Shown here in pieces: positions 55,299-64,000 of a DNA stretch of 64,000 nucleotides. Numbering within the stretch: position 1 is the first letter of the stretch; every line of letters starts with the position of its first letter. Location of the stretch: the NCBI GenBank assembly GCA_032622095.1, contig CP136065.1, positions 153,581,577 to 153,645,576 of the forward strand, given 5' to 3'. A model generated the notes under the pieces. It saw only the letters and a list, made by a program, of their open reading frames with translations, had not been told where the DNA came from and made no database searches. The position numbers and the translations under genes are program-made. The DNA is from Siphonodentalium dalli (taxonomy: Eukaryota > Mollusca > Scaphopoda > Gadilida > Siphonodentaliidae).

Positions 55299-55836
55299 GT
55301 GAAGGAGTGGCCTGGAGGTATCCCGAAGGTATTACGATTCCAGGAGATTGGACCCCATCGTGTGGAGATGTGGGCCACTGCACCGTGGGGAAGAGATAGA
55401 AGGCTGGTTGGTGCAGCTCTTGGAGGCACGCAACAAGACTTCCCCACCCAGATCATTCAGCCTTTCTTTCCTACCGGTGAAGGAGTGGCCTGGAGGTATC
55501 CCTAAGGTATTACGATTCCAGGGGATTGGACCCCATCTTGTGGAGATGTGGGCCCCTGCACCATGGGGAAGAGTTAGAAGGTTGGTTGGTGCAGCACTTG
55601 GAGGCACGCAACAACAAGTCTTCCCCACCCAGATCATTCAGCCTTTCTTTCCTACCGGTGAAGGAGTGGCCTGAATGTATCCCGAAGGTATTACGATTCC
55701 AGGGGATCGACTGGACCCCATCTTGTAATGATGTGGGCCACTGCACCATGGGGAAGAGTCAGAAGGCCATTTGGCTGGTGCGCTATGTCTAGACTATGAG
55801 AGCAAGAGCGTCACGTGACAACGAGTCTACCCCACC
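55299..55836 (+). repeat. Three ~180-bp tandem repeats inside L
   Basis: GTGAAGGAGTGGCCTGGAGG starts at 55298, 55477 and 55658. Each unit contains CCGAAGGTATTACGATTCCA (or CCTAAGG), TGGACCCCATC, TGTGGGCC and GGGGAAGAG. Units 1 and 2 end AGATCATTCAGCCTTTCTTT; unit 3 instead runs into GGCCATTTGGCTGGTGCGCT. The last end is shared with 56326-56517 and 57267-57460. Confidence 0.85.
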
Positions 55837-56218
55837 CAGAACATCCTCCAAAGGCTATTTTTTCTCTTTCTTCTTTTTATTTCTTCTTTCTTTTTCTTTT
55901 CTTCTTTGTTCTTTTATAAAAGAATCCTCGTCCGACAGTGTGCCTGACGACCCACTGTCGACCCGCGATTCTTGCTCATCGTCGTCAAACCTGCCGACGC
56001 CATGCGATGCAGAGAAGCATGTCAAGATCGACGCCAACAGAATTGGCTGCATCAGGTTGGGATACCAGACTGTGGAAGAGGCCTACTCTGAAATGGTTCG
56101 ACGCAAGACAAATGCTCTTGCATTTGGGATAAGTAGCTATGGCCTGTCCAAGGTCACCCCCTCAAATTCTGGGGCATCATCAAGCTGCGCCCCCAAGGCC
56201 AGAGGGAATAAGTTCTGA
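55796..56218 (+). CDS. Coding-like 140-codon frame in L, function unknown
   Basis: Opens MRARASRDNESTPPRTSSKG, then a Phe/Leu/Ser-rich hydrophobic run encoded by a TTTCTTTCTT tract (55855-55918), then an acidic Ser stretch (ESSSDSVPDD), and AEKHVKIDANRIGCIRLGYQ continuing into VEEAYSEMVRRKTNALAFG. The second half has balanced codon use and CpG content like real coding DNA, whereas the pyrimidine tract looks like intron sequence with an acceptor. An alternative reading is that only the part after about 55921 is an exon. No domain recognised. It may be a transposon gene piece or a captured host exon. Confidence 0.4.
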   Translation: MRARASRDNESTPPRTSSKGYFFSFFFLFLLSFSFLLCSFIKESSSDSVPDDPLSTRDSCSSSSNLPTPCDAEKHVKIDANRIGCIRLGYQTVEEAYSEMVRRKTNALAFGISSYGLSKVTPSNSGASSSCAPKARGNKF

Positions 56219-56325
56219 TGAGCCATTTGATCAGAGGAAGCCCCTTCCATGGAATCCCCCAAATGCAGGTGGTCCTGACCAAACTGGAATAAATGTCGAT
56301 GACATACCACTATGATCGCATGACG

Positions 56326-56517
56326 GCGGAGGAGCAGGCCCGGATGTATCCCGAAGGTATTACGATTCCAGGGGATCGACTGGACCCCATCTTGTAATGA
56401 TGTGGGCCACTGCACCATGGGGAAGAGTCAGAAGGCCATTTGGCTGGTGCGCTATGTCTATGAGAGCATATGCGTCACGTGACAACGAGTCTTCCCCACC
56501 CAGAACAGCCGCCAAAG
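56326..56517 (+). repeat. L internal repeat unit 4
   Basis: GAGGAGCAGGCCCGGATGTA (56329) then CCCGAAGGTATTACGATTCC..CATCTTGTAATGATGTGGGC..GAGTCTTCCCCACCCAGAAC. Nearly identical to 57267-57460. The first ~40 bp are CATGACGGCGGAGGAGCAGG-like and absent from units 1-3. Confidence 0.85.
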
Positions 56518-57266
56518 GCTACTCCCAGGTGCCCAATAAACAGATCTTCGTGGCAGGAATCCAGGCCGAAATCAAAATACTGATGGAAATTTCACTCTAT
56601 GTGGAATAATAGTATATCGATGTGAATTTTTTCGAAATTTAATAATCGTATTGCCACTACCATTAGGCACCTGAGAGAAAGGTGCCGGAGCAATCGCCCG
56701 TGAAGATTGGTTTCCCGAATCAACCGCATGCAGCACCCGCCTACCATTGGTTCAACTGCCGTAGCAGGACCTGGGGGGCCAGAACTGGTCCTGCCCGAGG
56801 TAAAGACTGGTACGGTTGCTCAAAGTAGGTAATCATTGACTAATATGCCCTTACCCAACTATAACAAGTAATACACCCGTGAATGAGCAACCTGCACGGT
56901 GTGTGGCCATCAAATTCGAATCATGTTCGACTGCAAGACATGCTGTTAGTTATAACAAAGCAAGGTTAATACACATAACACAATACAACCTAGGTTATTG
57001 AATATAAAGTAAGGTTAATATAAAATCACGTTATACCCCTGGCCACGTGATCTTACCTGCTATGACAGGTAAGATACTGTCTTTTCTCGTATATGAGGAC
57101 GATGAGTTCCGAATGCACATAGGCAAGAACTAGGCGGTTTCCGTTAGGAAAGTGCGCTTACAGCGGACGTGAAGATACGAATGCCTGTATTTTCGTCATG
57201 ATTGTATCGAATCGTTTTGTCACATAATCAGTGGATATGTCGATGATATACCACTATGATCACATG

Positions 57267-57460
57267 ACTGCGGAGGAGCAGGCCCGGATGTATCCCGAAG
57301 GTATTACTATTCCAGGGGATCGACTGGACCCCATCTTGTAATGATGTGGGCCACTGCACCATGGGGAAGAGTCAGAAGGCCATTTGGCTGGTGCGCTATG
57401 TCTATGAGAGCAAGAGCGTCACGTGACAACGAGTCTTCCCCACCCAGAACAGCCGCCATA
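57267..57460 (+). repeat. L internal repeat unit 5
   Basis: CATGACTGCGGAGGAGCAGG..GTATTACTATTCCAGGGGAT..AGAACAGCCGCCATAGACG. About 940 bp downstream of unit 4, same orientation. Confidence 0.85.
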
Positions 57461-59215
57461 GACGAAGAGCCATGTCATGGCCGGTTTCGGAAATATATTG
57501 GCAGTAGATGTGCGCAATATAAACGCTGCGCATGTAAGCTCGCTTTAGACATGTAACAATACAAATGCAGTCCTTTCTGCGCAATATAAATGTGTTGCAT
57601 GTAACTGCGCATCATACACGAGTGAAAGCTATGTGGCAGAATATCGTTTTGATATATGTGGAAATAGAAGTTAGTGAGCCAAGTGATGGTCTCTACTGGA
57701 AAGACTATTGGCAGTGAATCTGGAGCACGTGACAATATGCATTCTTTCTATTTCGCTGTTTGCCGTTATCATTCACTGATGAAACTGCAAAGTATGTCAG
57801 TATTGGGATGAAAACTGTTCACCATATGTAAGCATACTAGTAGTCAGTTCTGACAGCATACATGAGGCCCTGATACGATATGAGTGTCATGTACAATGTA
57901 TGGAACTATTACGGCGTGCAATACATCATTGCAAGCTCGCCCACGCCGAGGCATATTAGAGCCTACGGTAAGATGGCTTAGTGTCAGGCCACAAAGTTTT
58001 CACTTCATTGCAGTTGGTGAACAATAGTTCGTAGGAACCCAAACTGTACATACATGGATGTAAAGAATGCAACACAATATTTAGAACGTCAGACAACACA
58101 TCAATTCGAAGTGTGGTTATATATGTGATAACGAATACCATCCCCCTGTTACGGAGTGTTAGTAACTATTGTACTGATGATACAATGAGTTATATGATAT
58201 TTAATCGTGATAGACAAGGTAGAATTTTCGAAATACCTTGAAGTCGATGTAATGTGTTATTACATTTGTCATGTGTCTAACAAGACCACGCGCTCATACA
58301 TACTGGCGGGCGTAGATTCGCAGGTATTGATCGTTAAAACAATATTACAGATCGCTCAGTCGAAAGAAATGTGAATTGTCATCTGATAGTGATAACAAGT
58401 ACTATCTTTCGTATTTATTCATGTAAATTATTACAAAGGAGGATATGGCTGTCCTGTGCAACTTTCTGCGAATTAACAGAGCAGTGCCATGTATGATTTG
58501 GCAGTATACATTAGGATACAAAGCAACGGAACTTACGAAATAACCGAAGCGAGTCGACGGAAACTTATGTAAAGTGAAACACGTGTAGCACGAAATTAGG
58601 AGACATCGCATACCGTACTACATTGCGTCCTCAATTGTAAGTCATGATAGTCATCACGCCGTATGTGTGGCACAATATGCACTATGTGGTTTTGCCACAA
58701 GTAAGCTATGTGCTTCTTTAGTCATTGTCAAGATGGCCATCTTAATTCCAATTGTTGGAAGATAAAGCCGTCTTGAGGAAAACAGAAAACACGGAAACAA
58801 ATTACGGATACAGTGAAACGAAAAAAGTTCCCGTTTCGGATGTGAGAAATATTAATTAACTATCGGGTACAATAAATTGCAAGTTTGTAATATCAACAAT
58901 AAATATTGAGTCGATAAACTCGCAACACAGAAAGATACAACCTTGAGAAAATAGAAACGATCCTGTCCTGGCGAGGAGGAATAAAAACTGACTAGACAAT
59001 AGATAGAATGCGGGTGTATTCATGCGAGACTAATCTGGACACGGATGTGAGTGGGGTCGGCACAGCAATAAAATTTTAACCCTCCTGATTGACACAAGGC
59101 CGGAGACGTAATCCATATAGTTCAGTTGAGGGCTTCTCCTTGGCGGAAAAACTTACTTCTAGTGAAAATACTGGGGTGGTCTTATGCCCGAAAGTGGGCT
59201 TATACCCGCGAGAAT

Positions 59216-59696
59216 ACGGTAGTACTGGATCGAAAATTTGAAAGACTTATTCCATGATGATGATGATGATGATGATGACTTTAGCAATGAATCACTAAAA
59301 GTTAAACTTACAAATCATCACAGATAAAGCTGAAAGTGGACAAAGGACTGCAGCAAATATTACAGCAGCGAATGGCTGTAAACAGCCCTGTATGATGAGG
59401 CGAAATATGACGGCTTCAAACAGTATAAAAAACTTATTGTCGTCGGCTGAAATAGAATGGACACATTCTAAACTCTGACATTGTCACAAATAACATACAA
59501 AAATATATCCCAGTGGCTTCGGCTAACAAACTTCTACACTCAACAAACTGCATTAAACAAGAGATAACGGTGATAGATATGCGAAAATATAGTTGGGGAT
59601 AAACGATTGTGTTTGGAAATTTGGCGAACTACACATGATCGATTTGGAAGATGTCACAAAGTGACTCTATTTACTGATCTCCTTAACTGATCTCCT
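59216..59696. other. No gene; microsatellite and T-repeat unit
   Basis: (GAT)n at 59252-59277. GGCTTCAAACAGTATAAAAA at 59413 belongs to repeat T (see 60960). Confidence 0.5.
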
Positions 59697-60784
59697 TTAA
59701 CCCTCAGTGACGTGATTTGATGTGTCTAACGGGTGTAATTAGCAGCGAATTTGTTGCGCTCGCTTATTGATAATTTTATTAGACATGTTGTTACCGCGAA
59801 TTTCTTGAACACTGCCGAAATAGGTAACATTTCAATGCAAATTGTATCCGTTATTCCACAACTTAAATAATTACCAGCTAAATTTTCATTGTGAGAATCA
59901 CACCTATACAAAGGAACTGGTCGGTCTATATCATACAGGAATGGAGGAAATGTAATTTTTATTTATGCCAAACTTCATTGGAAAAGTTGAGAAAGTCAGC
60001 ATAAAATGTTGAACAGACGGTTCAATTAGGGGGAAATCCTTGTGATGCAGGGAATACACATCCCATCTCCGATTATAATTTAAACTTCTGTGGAGAAAAC
60101 TGGAAAAATCTAGCTTTAATATTGAGTAAATCATAACATTTTTCGACGTGATCGTTGGTTGCGTCATTTTCAGTTTGTCGTTTTCGCATAACATGTTGTT
60201 TATTTATCTGGTGCGATGGTATTACTCGTCTCTTAAATATAAATAAACCCTACGATTCCCAATATCAATAAAAAATAAAAATAAATTCAACTTCCTTCTT
60301 TGGGTGAGGCTCTCGAGTGACTCAATTCTGCGATCACTGGATTGGTCCGGCTCTTCCATTAATTATACAGGCTCTTCCAATAACCTGCCGATTGAGCCAC
60401 TCTTCCGGTTTGCAACATAACACACACACGTGGTTTTAATTTCTCCACTAGATCAAAGTTGAATTAAGAATTGCAAAGTTGATTCAAACGATATAAATTA
60501 TAATTATTCGGAAAGTGGCAACAAGAAATAGATCTTTGGTTTGTTCTGGCGGATTTGGAAACGTTTTCAGTACCGGTACCGGTACCAGTACGTTGTAATA
60601 TGTCGTTGAAAATGGAATAATTATTTGCACCCCAGCCAGAATTTAAATAGATTATTCCATATTAAACATACAAAACTGAATATTCACCGTTTATATAAAC
60701 GGAAAACTTGCCATGTAAACCAACACGTCAAATCACGTCATTGAGGAATAGGTAGCCACGTCAAATCACGTCATTGAGGGTTAT
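59697..60784. mobile_element. TTAA element S with duplicated right terminus
   Basis: TTAACCCTCAGTGACGTGAT at the left and ATCACGTCATTGAGGGTTAT at the right. The 22-bp terminal motif CACGTCAAATCACGTCATTG occurs twice in tandem at the right end (60725 and 60758). 1.09 kb with no long ORF. GGTACCGGTACC lies at 60574. Piggybac-type by TTAA and CCCT ends (inference). Confidence 0.7.
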
Positions 60785-60959
60785 GCTAGAAAACTATTTG
60801 AGAGTTAAAGAGTTAAACTAACTCACAATAGAGTTTCACAACTGGCTGTCATTGTGACACCCCTTAATTTAGCTTATAATACAAAGGCGTGTTAGATCTC
60901 GCTAAGTTATAATCACCATTTCGCTTTAGACATCAGTTTTAAATTATTCTGAAACGTCC

Positions 60960-61068
60960 AACACTTATGGCAAAATATGAGGGTTTCAAACGGTATAAAC
61001 AGTTTGTTGCTCTCATTGAGTAAAATGGAAGAGAAAAAACTCTATATTGTGATCAAATTTAGGGCTCC
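60960..61068. repeat. Repeat T, unit before the insertion
   Basis: TTTCAAACGGTATAAACAGT..AATGGAAGAGAAAAAACTCT..GTGATCAAATTTAG matches the tandem units at 62150-62480. The array appears split by the material at 61069-62128. Confidence 0.6.
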
Positions 61069-61235
61069 AACGATGTGCATCGTGATATTTTTTTGACAAT
61101 GCGATGCACATTACGATGCAGAATTGCTAGCTGCTTCGATGAATTAATTCAGCTTTTGTTGCAGGAATCACGCTTGGCAACATAAACAGATTCCTGCAAT
61201 TAGAGAGGCTAAGTTAATTTAGTATATCTCTCTCA

Positions 61236-61495
61236 TTAAACCTTTATTTACTAAATGGATTCTCCCGCCCAGTTATAACTGTAAACATTGGAATAGTCTA
61301 TTATTCATTTGGAGGGGTGTTCAGGAAAAATGATCAGACGCAGAGAGATGAAATGATATCAGAAGTGCAGACGTATTCTTATTCACTGGTGGGAAATATT
61401 CAGATAATAAGTTCAACAAACGACCTATGATCTTATTATCTTAACATTCCTAAGGAAACTACTCGTCAATGAGTATTTAGTATAGAAAGGGTTAA
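61236..61495. mobile_element. TTAA MITE family C
   Basis: TTAAACCTTTATTTACTAAA at the left, TTTAGTATAGAAAGGGTTAA at the right. The hairpin is partly lost (ACGACCTATGATCTTATTAT). Confidence 0.87.
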
Positions 61496-61552
61496 TGAAA
61501 CTGATAATCTATGTGGTATATTAATGGTGAAAAACTGAATACTAGATAATTG

Positions 61553-62022
61553 TTAAAGGTACTCAATCCGATCAGACGGTCCCCATATCAAGATACAACA
61601 ACAACAACATTTCTTCAAAATAGGCTTTAGTTATCAGAATCGATTTATTGCAACAAAATAGTGCTAACAACTGTCAACTATGGTATAAAATTTCCCAAAA
61701 CTTGTTATTTATCAACATTTTGTTCAGCATAATATGGCCGTAAATTATCACTTAAGTATCAAGAAATTTGGCCGTATTTAATACCACTTGATTTTAAATT
61801 TATCCATCTTCATCTGCAATTTTGTCAGAGACTGTCCGTTTGACCACGTGTTTCTGGGCCACATATAATTGCACATCTCGAGAAATAACAAACTTCAAAA
61901 ATTGATATGTGATAACTCTGAGCTTTTGATGGTGGGTTCCTCGACTCAGATCAAATAATTTTTACCCGCGAAGTCAAAGAAATAGTAATTTAGGAGCGTT
62001 AATTCGGATAATGCATCTTTAA
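61553..62022. mobile_element. TTAA element family J, longest copy
   Basis: TTAAAGGTACTCAATCCGAT at the left, ATCTTTAA at the right, 470 bp. It has ~170 bp of extra interior (CAAGATACAACAACAACAAC..) not in the other copies, and retains CACTTGATTTTAAATTTATC and GGTGGGTTCCTCGACTC. Confidence 0.8.
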
Positions 62023-62149
62023 ATAACATATGATATGCTTTGGGCTGGAAAGTATTTATTTTTATAAATTGCGATGCATTACATCAGACACTGACATTGT
62101 GATGTAAAGAACAAACTGTGATGCATTGAAATAGCCATAGTAAAATTCA

Positions 62150-62480
62150 GAATAAAAAATATGAGGAAGTGAATTATGATCACTTCAAACAGTATAAACA
62201 TTCGTTGTTCCCGTTGTCTGAAATGAATGGGCAATAACTCTATATTACAGTAAATTCAGGCTCAAATTCAGAAGAGGCTGACTATGATCCCTTCGAACAG
62301 CATAAACAGCTCATTCTTATAGTATGAAATGGAAGGGAAATAACTCTATATCGTGGTAACATTCAGACTCAAACAAAGTGATGAATTAAGATGACTTCAA
62401 ACAGTATAAACAGCTTTGTTTCTCCCATCGTATGTAAGAAACCCTGGGGGTGTCCTGGTATAAGTGAAATAACTCTAAAT
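62150..62480. repeat. Repeat T tandem array (three ~105-bp units)
   Basis: CTTCAAACAGTATAAACA (about 62182), CTTCGAACAGCATAAACAGC (62291) and CTTCAAACAGTATAAACAGC (62394). Each is followed by CCGTTG/AGTATG..GAAATG..AATAACTCTA. Single units also lie at 59413 and 60990. Confidence 0.75.
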
Positions 62481-62500
62481 TTTGAGTAATATACACATAC

Positions 62501-62565
62501 CAGGGACATCAAAGTCGAAGAACATGAAAGCTGCAATCTGAGCGAACAACACAACCAACGGTATC
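62501..62565 (-). CDS. Exon a of unrecognised minus-strand gene
   Basis: On the minus strand CAATATATTTCAG precedes and GTATGTGTATA follows, fitting splice acceptor and donor. The 65 nt give one leading base, 21 codons and one trailing G. The peptide IPLVVLFAQIAAFMFFDFDV plus P is strongly hydrophobic and reads like a membrane helix ending in an acidic DFD. The trailing G joins the TT at the start of the exon at 51819 to form Val, keeping the frame. The intron between them is about 10.5 kb. Upstream exons were not found before the window end. No family recognised. Confidence 0.65.
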
Positions 62566-62576
62566 CTGAAATATAT

Positions 62577-63233
62577 TGCAGAAACATTATTCAATAATAA
62601 CAAATAGCTTTTTTGTTGTTATATAATGTAAAACCTAACTACAAATATCTATCTGTCATCAGAGCATACATATTTGCTCTGTATCCTTGCTGGCAACAAC
62701 GATCCACAAATTAATCAGTCGCCGTTCATATTCGGCTGATTAACCTATAATCTTATACTCGCTGGTAAAAAAAAACACCAACATGTGATATACAATGTTT
62801 TATAAATATGTGATATACAATTTTTTATAAATATTGTGATAAATATGTGATAAATATGTGATATACAAATGTTTTATAAATATCAATTTCAAGACTACAA
62901 ATAGCTATTTTGTGAATAAAATACAGATAGGACTGAAGATGAGGTATACTCTTTGTCTATAAAGGCATAATAAATTTGCAATTCATGGTAAATCTCTAAA
63001 TAACCTATCTGCAATTTGCCATGATTGAGGGTGCTACCAAGATAGAGTGCTCTCTCTTGATACGCTCTTGGTACAATCTTAATATTTTCGTGTGGATTTC
63101 TAAAAATAACCCCTAAAACTGTCCCATGTATGTCATAAGAAATTATAAATAAAATTGATATTAATTGATAGAAGCTTTCTGTACAGGTGTTCTTGATTCA
63201 TATCTATTATTTTATACCCTGGAATCTATATAC
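62577..63233. other. No gene; short GTGATATACAA repeats
   Basis: Three to four copies of ATGTGATATACAATTTTTTA-like phrases at 62784-62880. Otherwise unique. Confidence 0.5.
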
Positions 63234-63999
63234 CTTACTCGTATTTAAATTCGCACAGTACTGCACATCATGGTAAAGTCAACAATGTTCAAATGCTTGT
63301 AAGAAATACACATATTCTAGATTTCATGTGCATGAAAGAACGTCCCGTCCCCTATTCACCACTCTGGGTTGACACCATGCCCATAGACAGTCTGAGATAG
63401 TTATGCCATCACAACCCGCAGCCAAGTGTTGATTTTTCTGAAGTAAGTTGCCTTCTCAGTTGTGTTTTTCTGTTTTCGAGTTCATTTCATTGATGTACAT
63501 GCAGTCCATAACTATTTCAATGTCAGAATAATTATTTGGAGCATATAAACATCCATCATCGCAACAAAATGGTGATGTGTTATGGTCTACATGATGTAAA
63601 TCTGCTGTGATCATGTTTATTACAAATATATCTTCAGAAATGACTAAGAATTGAAACTTTCGTCAGATCCACAACTTTTATGAACATATTTCTGTCATTT
63701 TTGAATTCGCGCAGATAGGTGCACGAATTTAAAGTGAGCAAATTCAAAACTAAGCGAAATACAATATTTTCCAAAAAAGTAAAATATTTATCTCCTAGAA
63801 GTATCTTGCCCACTGAACTATATGGTATGTTCCCAAAATATTAACAAGGAAGGGTTAACAAACCCGGTACGAAAATTCTATGGTACATTTTATCCTGTTT
63901 CCTGAACTGTAACCTCTCATGACATCATCTCCAAATGTCCCTATATAAGCTCTGTAGCCAGATCGCTTTTCACTGTGTGAATTTAAATACGAGTAAGGT
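63234..63999. repeat. Inverted repeat pair, possible element to window end
   Basis: CCTTACTCGTATTTAAATTC (63234) plus GCACAGT is mirrored at the window end by ACTGTGTGAATTTAAATACG plus AGTAAGG, one mismatch in about 27 bp. The outer limits are not visible on the right. Confidence 0.55.
63920..63975 (+). promoter_or_regulatory. Candidate core promoter (CRE-like, TATA, initiator)
   Basis: TATATAAG at 63942-63949 lies 30 bp before the A of TTTTCACTG (63972), the canonical TATA-to-initiator distance. TGACATCA, a one-off cAMP-response-like site, is at 63920-63927. Any transcript would leave the window to the right. Confidence 0.35.
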
Positions 64000-64000
64000 C

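Larger units (their letters stand above)
54420..59151. mobile_element. 4.7-kb transposon L with perfect 43-bp TIRs
   Basis: Terminal repeats 54420-54462 and 59109-59151 are identical over 43 bp (starting TTTTTCCGCCAAGGAGAAGC) and inverted. The interior is richer in GC and CpG than the flanks. It holds five related direct repeats (55299-55836, 56326-56517, 57267-57460) and a 140-codon frame. No intact transposase was recognised, so the superfamily is unknown. Perfect TIRs argue for recent activity. It sits in the 10.5-kb intron of the minus-strand gene. Confidence 0.75.
61069..62128. mobile_element. Possible hAT-like element with two nested TTAA elements
   Basis: GGGCTCCAACGATGTGCATC with GACAATGCGATGCACATTAC at the left. 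GCGATGCATTACATCAG and GATGCATTGAAATAGCC at the right give weak inverted ends. AGGGCTnCAACGAT starts are common in hAT elements. No clear target duplication. Contains family C (61236-61495) and J (61553-62022). Confidence 0.4.

Noticed and set aside
55348-55674. 108-codon frame inside the L repeats
   Set aside because: Several frames stay open across the same tandem units on both strands, which is expected for a repeat of length divisible by three. No frame looks uniquely coding.

Overview
The window looks like an AT-rich, repeat-dense stretch of a metazoan nuclear genome, most likely a marine invertebrate. Evidence for a eukaryote: spliced exons with GT..AG borders, an AATAAA polyadenylation signal, tRNA-derived SINE-like repeats, a LINE 3' fragment, and many non-autonomous DNA transposons. 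There are no operons, no ribosome binding sites, and no long ORFs apart from one BTB gene. The exact phylum cannot be fixed from sequence alone.

Two host genes can be supported. (1) On the plus strand at 19554-20681 is an uninterrupted 375-codon BTB-BACK protein most like the BTBD17 / galectin-3-binding-protein group. Its coding exon follows a splice acceptor at 19470/19471 and ends with a poly(A) signal at 20712. (2) On the minus strand, three exons (62501-62565, 51819-51967, 50230-50342) have matching splice phases. They read as one continuous unrecognised protein with a hydrophobic segment, a basic stretch and an acidic helical stretch. Its ~10.5-kb intron is packed with nested transposons.

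Most of the rest is short inverted-repeat elements. Family names used here are local: A (TTAA-flanked, CCCTTTC ends, two internal near-perfect hairpins), C (TTAA-flanked, CCCTTTCTATACT ends, one internal hairpin), B (TA-flanked palindromes starting CAGTAATGCCC, mariner-like), G (8-bp target duplications, CAAGCCTGAG or CAGGCCTGAG ends, hAT-like, a hairpin at each end), J (TTAA plus AGGTACTCAATC), Q (CAGYCCTCGAAATT), R (pogo/Tigger-like), S, L, N, I, K and T. Several are nested, which gives a relative timeline: B inside C, A inside G, A inside a SINE, Q inside R, and two TTAA elements inside C.

Layout: 1-9 kb is scattered MITEs. 9.3-10.4 kb is a tandem satellite with dimeric higher-order order, followed by a duplicated 250-bp segment at 10.8-11.6 kb. 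13-19 kb is MITEs. 19.5-20.7 kb is the BTB gene. 21-49 kb is a dense MITE field with a SINE family, segmental duplications (35-37.5 kb) and a perfect 44-bp palindrome. 50-62.6 kb is the minus-strand gene, with a 4.7-kb transposon that has perfect 43-bp terminal repeats and higher GC (54.4-59.2 kb). 62.6-64 kb ends with an inverted-repeat element whose right end holds a TATA/initiator arrangement.

The most interesting points are reciprocal A/C hybrid MITEs, the rearranged 4.7-kb element with repeated coding-like segments, the higher-order satellite whose monomer carries a SINE-head-like A box, and the unrecognised spliced gene.
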